Of a stretch of DNA of 64,000 nt, positions 56,287 through 64,000 are shown piece after piece. The DNA comes from Opeltia flavorubescens (lineage: Eukaryota > Ascomycota > Lecanoromycetes > Teloschistales > Teloschistaceae). The stretch spans positions 1,140,969-1,204,968 of the forward strand of contig KE546966.1 of NCBI GenBank assembly GCA_000442125.1, read 5' to 3'. The notes under the pieces were generated by a model that was not told the DNA's origin, searched no databases, and saw only the letters and a program-made list of their open reading frames with translations. The position numbers and the translations under genes are program-made. The first letter of the stretch is position 1; each line of letters opens with the position of its first letter.

Positions 56287-56539
56287 TTGGTTGGTGGTTT
56301 GTGTCAAGGTGTAGTATGATAAGGAGTTCGCGATGTAGAGATGATTCGACCTCGATTTCAAAGTATATATGAAGCAGGCATCTCCTGCACATGAGCCCTT
56401 TACTAAGCAAGGCCCTCAATTTGTGCACGAATGCCTGCGACGCTTTGTTACGTGGCAGCTAACTTTTCAACAAGAAGGCTTCTCAGCGCTTGATTAGCCA
56501 TTCATTTCTCCTCCATTCCCCTCTTCTCGCCATCGTTTA

Positions 56540-57608
56540 TCAAACATCATAGTCGTCAGGATCAACTCCCAGCTCCTCCCTCAACACCTCACTCAACGTA
56601 CTCCCATCCCTAAGATACACCCAGGTTCCTCTCTTCTCCCGACCATCAATACCAGCTCCGCCTGTCGAAGCGCCATTTCCCCCCGATGAATCTCTATCGG
56701 TTTCCGCCGGATTAATAGCAACGTAATCGTACCTCTTGGGCCCCGATATCGGAGATGAAAGCCAGATTTGCCGGTTCGGTGGTTGTTTATTCAGAACGTA
56801 GGTTCCGACAGGGGGAAAAGCGAGGGTGAGAACGCCGGCCTGTGGGGCAGCGAATAAGCTCGTGTTACAATTCATCGAGATTTCATGGCACAATAGAAGC
56901 GGGGAAGAAAGTACGAACCGTATATTCGCAATCGACCTCATCTCTTTCTTCCTGGATTGCTTCGAGTTTAGTGACTAGATTATCGATGTAGGTGTCTGCG
57001 AACCGATGGTATTGATCTATGTCTATTGGTTCTGGGGAGGGAGAAGTTATGGGATCTAGGAAGGTAGTTGAGGTGGAGAAGTGGCATCGCTTGTGCTGTG
57101 CTGGGTTTGGAGGTTTTTCTCGTGGGTGAGATCTTAATGTCAGGTTCAGGTATGGTATGGTGGATGTCGCTTGAGAAAGGAATCGATTTCGCGGCTCGAC
57201 CAGTATTTTATCTTCACAATGTGGAGGTTTCGCAGGTCTTGTTGTTGGTGCAAGGTAAATGTCTTGAAACGAGCCTATATTGGCACTCCTCTGGTCTACT
57301 TTTCCAGACGTCAAGATGGGATCATGTTGGTTCACTGGTCGTTTCGAATACGATCCACTAATTCGTTGAACACCAGTTTGTGATGGAGAATAGTGTGCGT
57401 ATTGCGATCTAAATTTGGTAGGACGAGTTGATCTTGCTGCGGAGGAAGAATAGGACGATCCTTGGTCAGGAAGAAAGGAGGATATATTTTGGCTACCGGT
57501 ACAGTGGGTCGAAGCTGCTCTCCAGCATGATCTTGGAATTTCTTTATTCGTGCACTTCAGCTTAAGACTTCGTGATGTACGGATCATCTGCTGGATTTCC
57601 CGAACCAT
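56540..57608 (-). CDS. YFH1: Frataxin, mitochondrial iron-sulfur cluster assembly
   Basis: Mitochondrial matrix protein that stimulates cysteine desulfurase in Fe-S cluster synthesis and binds iron. Two exons, 56919-57608 and 56540-56839; 990 nt, 329 residues with this start. A second in-frame Met at 57585-57587 gives a better presequence ([16 protein letters not shown]). The frataxin fold covers the last 130 residues: [33 protein letters not shown] (acidic ridge), then across the intron [40 protein letters not shown], and [22 protein letters not shown] Gly/Ser/Asp-rich loop of about 25 residues is inserted before GTWVYL. About 190 residues precede the domain, unusually long for frataxin and mostly Ser/Arg-rich, so the actual start may lie downstream or the leader may be overpredicted. 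Confidence 0.9.
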
Positions 57609-57847
57609 AACTATTGAGGTACTCAAGTAAACGAAGAATTTGAGCACCTCTTCATTATCTGTTTCATGATTGATAAATTCCCTAGACGCGCTTAACGCGC
57701 TGCCGCCCAATGTTTACAGCAGCTCGTTGTCGTTGCAAATCATCAACTCATTCATGAGAAGGGCACAAAGCTTTCCCGATCTATATATCAACACAATGGT
57801 GGAGAAATAAGTCAACCAGGAGTCTGCTTGAGCGGTATATTGCCGTC

Positions 57848-58568
57848 TCAATGCTTTGCATTAGCTTTCTTCGCCCTTTCCGCGTCGACTATCCTATCAA
57901 ACCTGATGAATGCGCCTACACCTTCGACAGCATTGCTCAGAAACCATTGCCACCACAATCGACTGAACGTGGGAACACTGTGTTTCCTCAAACGGCCTCG
58001 TGCCATCCATATCGCTTCTGTCACATGTAACAACGACAAAGACATGATAAAAGGCTGAACATAATAGCAAAATTTTGCGAACTTATCCACGCGGTATAGC
58101 ATGATATCGTAGAGCAGTGACCCAGCTTGAAAGTTGGACCTTTGCGGAAAGACAATGTAAGTTAGACAGCAAGCGACGAAAACGACAGCCATGAAGCCTC
58201 GTGGCCTTTCGTAGCGCTTGACAGTGATGGACGACCTTCCTAGGCCTGCGACGGCTTGCGCATCGATTTCGGCGAATCTGGTCCTGGCTTCGGACCATGT
58301 CGTCATGGCAGGCTGTATAGGGACAAGTTGCACTTTGCCCGTGCTTGATGAAATGGAGAGGGAATCAAATGTGACATTTTCCAGCTTTGCGTGTCGTGCA
58401 GAGAATGATGACAGGTGACAAAAATGCTCAAGATACCGAACCAATGAGTCTGTCACTCGATTAGAGATCGAGTTGGACCAAGAGGGCGATAATTCAACCT
58501 TGATGATCAGCGTTCATATGCTTGATGATCCGTTCTTTTGCAGCCTCGTCTTTGGCGGATTGATCCAT
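57848..58568 (-). CDS. DUF2470-domain membrane protein
   Basis: Small integral membrane protein with an N-terminal DUF2470-type (heme-utilisation-like fold) region. Two exons, 58499-58568 and 57848-58449; 672 nt, 223 residues. Motifs: KERIIKHMNADHQ|DSLVRYLEHF (joined across a 49-nt intron), LENVTFDSLSI, TTWSEARTRFAEIDAQAVAGLGRS, VKRYERPRGFMAVVF. Two hydrophobic segments follow (FMAVVFVACCLTYIVF; FAKFCYYVQPFIMSLSLLHVTEAIWMA), then RLRKHSVPTFSRLWWQWFLSNAVEGVGAF. The start at 58566-58568 (MDQSAKDEAAKER) is typical of fungal members. The frame stays open upstream, which I treat as leader. The function of the fungal family is unknown. Confidence 0.85.
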
Positions 58569-59468
58569 GCTGACGAAAGAATCAGAGCACACACTCGATT
58601 TCCAATTCTCGTAGGCTCCTGAGAAAACGGCGTTGATAAGGTTTTTAATCGGTGTCTTCAATTCGAATTTGTTGAATTCGCGGTCTTCTTTCTGAGAAGC
58701 CTCGGCAATCTGCACACTGACGACAGCTCGCCAATTTCATTCGGATGTTCTTTCTTGTTAACGTCTATTCTTTGAACGATTCGAAACCTCCTCAACTAGA
58801 AGTTCAAATTCTAGCAACTTTCTCTTTTGAAGTGTCAGTTGATGTGTTTGCCAAAAATCATGGCACTCGTGCGGCTCCAAATTTCGGAGACTTATGCCTC
58901 ATGCGGTTATTGTTCCTGTCTCGCAGGATACGAAACAAAGCGCCGTTCGTTTGTGATTTTATCGGGAACTTATATATACTACTATTTGCTACCTTGAGGC
59001 TTCTTAACCTTGGTGGAATTTCTTGTTCGGTCAACCCCTCCACCGGTTGACAATTTCTCCCGACACGGTGTTAGCGAAGAGCGCCCTCAGAATCTATTTC
59101 GTATTTCAGAGTATGCAAGGTACTTGCTTTTACGGACAGTCCGCCACCCGCTCGTCCTCGAAGCTTGACAAAAGCTTGGTGTCGCTTCTATCGCTTACAC
59201 TGCGGATATTGCGCATCCACCTCGCCACGCAATCCTCCGAAGCCCGAGGCAAGTATTGTCTACAGGCTGAGATTTACAGCATGCGGGAACAACTCACATT
59301 GAGTAGTAGCCGATGGAAGGTGAAAGTTTCGAGCTCCACTGGAGTAGCTATATGAAACTCGATGCGCCAGATTTGGGTTTGTTTCTGCGTATTCAACAGA
59401 ATTTAGATCTCTCTATTCATTTTTGGGGTTTGAGTCTTTTAAATTGCATGCCTTGATCCTCTCGAACT
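58569..59468. other. Divergent intergenic region
   Basis: 900 bp between divergent genes. Frames at 58745-59050 and 59023-59355 show no domain features; I treat them as chance. It contains both promoters. Confidence 0.35.
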
Positions 59469-60098
59469 ATGAAACTCATCCGGACCATTTTCGTTTCTCT
59501 TCTTCTGCACTTCACTATTGCTAGCTTCTTTCGTATCGCCAACCAACAGCATGCTACCGGCGACAAAGGAGGGATAGAAGGTAGACTTTATGCCAGGCAG
59601 GAAGAAGTCACGCCAACAACTAGCAGCTCTATTATTTCGACCCTAGGGGTCCTACCTCCTCTGGGGACTGGAGTACCTCGTACAGGTCATGGTCCTGCTA
59701 TACAACCTCAGCCTGGCGAAGTCAATGCAGGCGCAGGCACCAGCAATGATACAACGACGGACTCGGATGGGAATATCAATGGTGCCGGCTCCTACGCAAA
59801 TTATACCAATCCTGCCAATTCCACTGTCTTACCTAATCCGGGTCATTCACCTAAACATCTCGAAGTCACTGACTACCAGTACACCATGAATGGTCGTCCC
59901 CGCGTCGAAATAAAAGTCAAATACGGCTCTCACCATGTCACGGAGATATGGGAGGTCCGCAATGGTACGCTACACCAAGTGCATCCCAAGTCTTCAAAGC
60001 ATTGCCGCTCTTCAAGTGCATACATGCCCGAGGGTACGGGGATGCCGCCGAGGCAGGAAAGGCCGAGTGTAGCGCGACCTGGATTTACGGGGCCATAA
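59469..60098 (+). CDS. Small secreted protein, uncharacterised
   Basis: 209 residues, intronless. It has a clear N-terminal signal peptide (MKLIRTIFVSLLLHFTIASFF). It then has a Kex2-like dibasic-poor propeptide region with LYARQEE, a Thr/Ser/Pro/Gly-rich low-complexity stretch with sequons (NDT, NYT, NST), and a compact C-terminal part: LEVTDYQYTMNGRPRVEIKVKYGSHHVTEIWEVRNGTLHQVHP. That module looks beta-rich and could be the folded unit. Only one cysteine (KHC) is present, so it is not a typical Cys-rich effector. No family recognised. The last 25 residues are Pro/Arg-rich. Confidence 0.6.
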   Translation: MKLIRTIFVSLLLHFTIASFFRIANQQHATGDKGGIEGRLYARQEEVTPTTSSSIISTLGVLPPLGTGVPRTGHGPAIQPQPGEVNAGAGTSNDTTTDSDGNINGAGSYANYTNPANSTVLPNPGHSPKHLEVTDYQYTMNGRPRVEIKVKYGSHHVTEIWEVRNGTLHQVHPKSSKHCRSSSAYMPEGTGMPPRQERPSVARPGFTGP

Positions 60099-60547
60099 AT
60101 TATGGTTTGGAAAAGGAGAAAGAAGGGGGCGGGAGAAATACTAGCCTGGCAACAGAACGTTGGAGGCGCGTCACTGATTGCATTCGACGATTGGGAGTAT
60201 GCGTAGGAATAGGAAAACAAGGTGGAGGAAATTGCTTTCTATGGCCTTAACGACCTTCAAGGCGTTTGAAGGGGATCGGACTATGACAAAGATGGTATAT
60301 GTAATACTTTCAGGTATCTCGACTTTGAGGCAGAAGAATACCATCCTAGGAGTACGTTGTACCTTCCACGACTTTCGAGAAGCCTATCGTGCCGTAGCCA
60401 GTAAAGTCAGTCATGAGAAATAATCCCGCAAACATTGTTGTAGATCGCAGCTGCCCCAAATCTACATTGATACTAAAGTCGATATACGTTCATGATCCAT
60501 TCATCCAAATTTCAATTGATACAAATGATACGCTTGTGCATCAATTC
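60099..60547. other. Convergent intergenic region
   Basis: About 450 bp between convergent genes. Frames reading through from the upstream gene are not coding by composition. No feature. Confidence 0.35.
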
Positions 60548-61064
60548 CTAAGCCCTGTCAATCAACCTTAGCTCTCCCCAAGCAGGATACAATCGAATGA
60601 ACTTACAATAAAGCCAACGTGATATCACCACGTATACTGGCTTTCAATTCTATCTCCACGTCGAGATTCAATTCCAATCTCAGTTTCAGTCCGTCTTGAT
60701 CCATCATCTTACTCCCTTCCCCGCCACCTTCGTTTGGGCCTGTCTTCAGCTCTTGCTTTGGATTCCCGGGCCTTTTTGGAATCTCGCCTCTTTGCGCACG
60801 AGCATATGTGACAGGACCATCCATCGAGGTTTCGTCGGGGCCAATGTGGTTAAATGGCTGCATGGCACCGGCTTGTGCCTCTCCTTCTTGCTCTTCCACT
60901 GAGGGCAGAGCCTGCTTCTGCTGTTGTTGCTTCTGTTGACTCTGTTGCTTCCTGCGGCGACTCCGACGGGACTGCGAACGCGATCGATATCCAGGATCTG
61001 AGGTATCGGTGTCGGACTGGTAAGCTTGCTTGGTCTTCTGAGGAGTAGCCTCTGAAGACGACAT
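60548..61064 (-). CDS. Low-complexity protein with LELNLDVEIELKA C-terminal module (copy A)
   Basis: 154 residues: exons 60607-61064 and 60548-60554. The body is hydrophilic: Ser/Thr-rich start (MSSSEATPQKTKQAYQSDTDTSDPG), an Arg/Ser segment (RSRSQSRRSRRRK), polyQ (QQSQQKQQQQKQ), then an acidic and Pro-rich linker. The C-terminus is an alternating amphipathic beta-like module, LKLRLELNLDVEIELKA followed by SIRGDITLALL, almost identical to that of the divergent neighbour at 61894. The stop TAA after ...LALL is part of TTATTGTAAGT, a perfect donor; using the acceptor at 60555-60556 leaves a 7-base last exon giving one more residue and stop. The family is widespread in Pezizomycotina as I remember it, without assigned function. 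No TM segment. Confidence 0.65.
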
Positions 61065-61893
61065 GGCAGACAATTATACTGGGAGACAACTGGACGCAGA
61101 AGATGTTTGGGCTGATTTCTTGAGTCTATTGGCAATAATGGTCAAGTGAATCAACAAAGAAGAACCCTACGATGTCGACAGGAGGTGGATTGAGATTGGT
61201 AGGCTGCCGAGGAGGCAGGGACGGCGGTCAGTGAGAATCCACCGTACCAAAGCCACGCAAAATACAAGCTTGAGATGGAACGCATCATCGGACAGGGGTG
61301 CTTTTCTGGTTCGGTTTGACTTGCCCGTTTCCGACCGCTATCCAGGCGGATCCCTCCTGTCTCGTGTGTTCCAGGTGAGCACGAGTGTCAACGCTCAGGA
61401 TGTATGGTTACATGAGCACAATATCTAACGCTCTTCCAGCTTCTGATTTCTAGCCTCAGTCATGATGAAAGACGACTACTTCATTACAATTAACAAGTAC
61501 GAAGCAGACCTCGTCTTTCTCATTGTGGCTTCGGGCACGGTCTCCACTCCTGTCTTCCGGCCAACAGCATCCGGCGGCAAAAACTTGGAACTTCCCCACC
61601 CTCAGCGAGACCCAGCCACACGGGCCCTGCATGATACCAGGCCCCCCAGGCATGGGAGTTCTACGCGAGGAGGCTGGAATCAGGACTTGACGGAGCTACT
61701 GGCGTCATAGGATGGCTGTCTGGTGCCTTTGGCCATGAACAAGCCATCGGATTTCTTGTTAGACGCTCGTGGCCTACAATTTGACATCCTCTCTTGTTGC
61801 CAGGTTCTCATCCTACCCATTTCGCCGTGCAACATACTACACTCCTTATCATCTGTCTGCGATCGAAAGCTGTGAACACACTCCAGCAGCGTT
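61065..61893. other. Shared divergent promoter of the paralogue pair
   Basis: About 830 bp between two head-to-head related genes. It may be a bidirectional promoter. I did not see inverted symmetry that would mark a recent inverted duplication. The frames within it look like chance. Confidence 0.45.
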
Positions 61894-62708
61894 ATGTCAG
61901 AAGAGCAAAGTCGAACTGACGAGACCCAAGCCTCCGCCGGCGCCAATGCTTCCGGTTCCGCTGCAGCATCTGGCGGCCTCAACGCGCAAGGTTCGCAGAA
62001 AACGACTCAGTCAACCAAACGTACCCCGCCCAAACTAGGTCAGAAAAAGAATTCTCAGCAGCAAACACCGCAAAAGGAGCAGCAGCAAATTACGGACAGC
62101 AACGGAGACAGTGCACCACCCCCCCAAAAGAAGGAACAATCACAACCTCCGCCTTCCACGCCGCAATCTCGTAACCAATCCAAACGTCGTCCAAGCCGTG
62201 GCCGCGGCCGCAGCCGAGCTCAGGATAGCGACACGGAAAGTATTGCACGCAGCGATCTAAGCGAAGCAGGCACTGGAGGTCGTCGTAACCGGAATCGTAA
62301 GCGCGGCAAGCCGACGAAGGAAGCTCCACCTCAGACCAAGGGCGGAGGAAGCGGCGGACCCCTAGACCAACTTGATGAGGTTGGTGAAACTGTGGGCGGC
62401 GCGACGGACATGGTGCAGCAAACCGCTGGCGGTGTAACAGATAAAGCTGGAGAGGCGGTAGGGGGAGCTACGGATCAGGTGGGGAAAACCTTGGGCGGGT
62501 TAACTGGGGGTGGGAAGAAGGATGAAGGAAAAGAGGACGAAGGGAAAGGGGAGCAATTGAGGTTGAGGCTGGAGTTGAATTTGGATGTGGAGATCCAATT
62601 GAAAGCGAAGATCCATGGTGATTTGACGATTGGATTACTGTAAGTTTTACTTTCCCGCCTTGGTATCCAACAGGTTGGGGCATTATACTGACCTGCAATA
62701 GAAACTGA
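61894..62708 (+). CDS. Low-complexity protein with LELNLDVEIQLKA C-terminal module (copy B)
   Basis: 250 residues: exons 61894-62639 and 62702-62708. Hydrophilic N-terminus (Ala/Ser/Gln/Pro-rich), a basic Arg/Ser segment (RRPSRGRGRSRAQDSDTES; compare RSRSQSRRSRRRK in copy A), a basic patch (GRRNRNRKRGK). An 11-mer-like repeat follows, GGATDMVQQTAGGVTDKAGEAVGGATDQVGKTLGG, reminiscent of LEA-type amphipathic repeats. The end is LRLRLELNLDVEIQLKA then KIHGDLTIGLL. The apparent stop TAA overlaps a gtaagt donor exactly as in copy A; splicing to the acceptor at 62700-62701 adds Asn then stop. Shared layout (SDTxS motif, Arg/Ser patch, same terminal module, same terminal intron) shows paralogy. No known enzymatic domain. 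Confidence 0.7.
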
Positions 62709-63063
62709 ATGTCTACTATGGGGAAAGTGAATGGAGAAATCAGCAAGCTATAATGGAGTATGACAGCGCGGCGCATTTTATTTGCGAAGAGAAAGGAGCA
62801 TGTAGTGTGTTGTTGATCAGGTATAAAGTCTCTTATTTATAGGCAAATTGATTACCGAGAAGCTGAATATCTTTTCTCGTTCGCAAATTCAAGCCGCCTC
62901 TGCCATATTTCGTGAGTATGCATGAGTGGTGAACAGATCTCCCGTCTTCCCCATCATCGAGCAAGCTTTGCTTTCGAAAACCCCTATATGCAACCATCCT
63001 TTATCTTGCGTTACAAGCGTTGCATCGCTGGATTTGCATGCATCATCAACACCGTTGGTTGCT
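62709..63063. other. Convergent intergenic region
   Basis: 355 bp between convergent genes, holding 3' UTRs. No feature recognised. Confidence 0.4.
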
Positions 63064-63741
63064 TCATATGGTATGCCTTGCCCCTCCCCATCGACAATCC
63101 TGCTCCATAAACCCGAGCAGCAGCCCCTGCAGAACTTTCAAGTACTCCCATGCCAACAATGCAAAGCCACGCCAGTCTTTGTATGGGAATCCAGGCGGCA
63201 TATCGTCGAAGTCCTCATCATAGTCCTCCACCTCCTCTTCATAAAAGGGTTCCCAATCGACTGTACCATCATAGCTGACATAGCTGGCAGCATGAGAAGA
63301 AAAGGGAGTCAATGATGCCGTATCCATCGCTGTCACAGTCACAGGGGCTGATTTTATGTTTGAGGAAGCGGTGGTAGTGTTGCGAGGCATTGCTATGGCT
63401 TTGGTGTGAGTTACCGACGACGGTATTGATGATGGTTTTGCCGGAAGAGGGACGAGGGGTGCTGGGATGCGCTTCACCGTGCACTCGAGGTCGCTGAAAG
63501 AGGAGGAAGATAGGGAGCGGGCGAACGGGAAGTAAGGGGGTGAGTCTGGCGCGGATGTAAGAAGTGGGGAGGGTGTTTGAGGTTCATAAGGCGACGGTGC
63601 TGCTGGTTTGATGTCTATGAGCTCAAAGGTGTTTCTTGCGTGGTCCTGTACCCCGTTGTTGGTTTGTGGATCTTGGGTTGAAGGCTTTGTGGGGACGGTA
63701 GAGGAGAGGCGGCGGGAAAAGTGGAAGTTGGTGAATGACAT
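63064..63741 (-). CDS. Uncharacterised Ser/Pro-rich protein
   Basis: 225 residues, intronless, starting at ATG 63739-63741 (MSFTNFHFSRRLSSTVPTKPS). The N-terminal 150 residues are Ser/Pro/Thr-rich and disordered. The C-terminal 70 look conserved in style: SYDGTVDWEPFYEEEVEDYDEDFDDMPPGFPYKDWRGFALLAWEYLKVLQGLLLGFM, that is, an acidic stretch, an aromatic motif and an amphipathic or membrane-associating helix. The arginine-containing N-terminus could be a mitochondrial presequence, but the rest does not support any known matrix enzyme. No family assigned. Confidence 0.6.
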   Translation of the reverse strand: MSFTNFHFSRRLSSTVPTKPSTQDPQTNNGVQDHARNTFELIDIKPAAPSPYEPQTPSPLLTSAPDSPPYFPFARSLSSSSFSDLECTVKRIPAPLVPLPAKPSSIPSSVTHTKAIAMPRNTTTASSNIKSAPVTVTAMDTASLTPFSSHAASYVSYDGTVDWEPFYEEEVEDYDEDFDDMPPGFPYKDWRGFALLAWEYLKVLQGLLLGFMEQDCRWGGARHTI

Positions 63742-64000
63742 CGCAGAGTAGATGAAGTTCGTAAGATGAAGGTTTGAAAATTAGAGAATTTTCGAAAGGG
63801 GACCCTTGATTAAGATAGGTGGTTATAGCTTTTGGATTATTGCACAGGCATTCATATAATATTTGAAGTTGATCATACTGAGAAAGCAGAACTTGGTCCT
63901 TCGATGTGAAAAATCCAATTTATAGCAAAAACAATAATTACTCATGAAAACCATTGGAGGAAGAAAGATGTTCATATAAGGGAGAATGAGTCTAACGAAT

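Noticed and set aside
58569-58715. Longer N-terminus for the DUF2470 protein
   Set aside because: The frame is open but lacks conserved features before MDQSAKDEAAKER, the usual family start.
1-64000. tRNA, rRNA, CRISPR, transposon or RIP-degraded repeat
   Set aside because: No tRNA A/B-box pair with cloverleaf potential, no spaced direct repeats, no transposase or reverse-transcriptase motif, and no long strongly AT-biased repeat was found by eye.

Overview
The window is nuclear DNA of a filamentous ascomycete (Pezizomycotina). The evidence is the many short GT-AG introns (mostly 45-70 nt, branch points such as CTAAC or CTGAC), the compact gene spacing, and families typical of this group: a single NUP98-96 gene, a fungal SLATT protein, a Stc1-domain protein, an Ime2-type kinase, a SidF/SidL-type siderophore acyltransferase and a PtaB/LIM-binding regulator. 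The class is probably Leotiomycetes, but that rests only on remembered resemblance of the lineage-specific genes. I see no tRNA, rRNA, CRISPR array or recognisable transposon.

Layout. 1-8.5 kb, all minus strand: RPB3 (cut by the left edge), RIB3 (riboflavin), a small unknown gene, the mitochondrial dicarboxylate carrier DIC1, the hydroxyornithine acyltransferase SidL/SidF, and centrin CDC31. 9.4-15.9 kb, plus strand: NUP98-96, seven exons, 1987 codons. 16.5-28.7 kb, minus strand: a fungal SLATT two-TM protein, exosome subunit RRP42, fusion protein PRM1, a DUF7514-type protein and a Stc1-domain protein. 29.9-30.8 kb: a secreted-protein gene with a one-base frame break. 33.0-38.5 kb, plus strand: an Ime2-like kinase and a type II membrane protein. 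39.1-47.8 kb: a triple-KH RNA-binding protein (minus), then a CHR chromate transporter and a 902-residue MYND-like zinc protein (plus). 47.9-52.2 kb, minus: urease accessory GTPase UreG and a polyQ-rich PtaB. 54.3-58.6 kb: V-ATPase subunit B (plus), frataxin and a DUF2470 membrane protein (minus). 59.5-63.7 kb: a small secreted protein, a head-to-head pair of paralogous low-complexity proteins with the same C-terminal module, and one more unknown.

Most genes are housekeeping genes with no operon-like logic. A loose metal theme can be noted without claiming a cluster: siderophore acylation, frataxin, UreG nickel insertion, V-ATPase and chromate transport. Exon structures were derived by hand. 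In nearly every multi-exon gene the summed coding length is divisible by three and the conserved motifs rejoin across the junctions, which is good internal support.

The items most worth a second look are the divergent paralogue pair at 60.5-62.7 kb (both copies carry an intron cutting the last sense codons), the fungal SLATT gene, a 5-nt micro-exon restoring the carrier signature of DIC1, a 20-nt micro-exon in VMA2, the frame-broken secreted gene, and the zinc-binding 902-residue protein.
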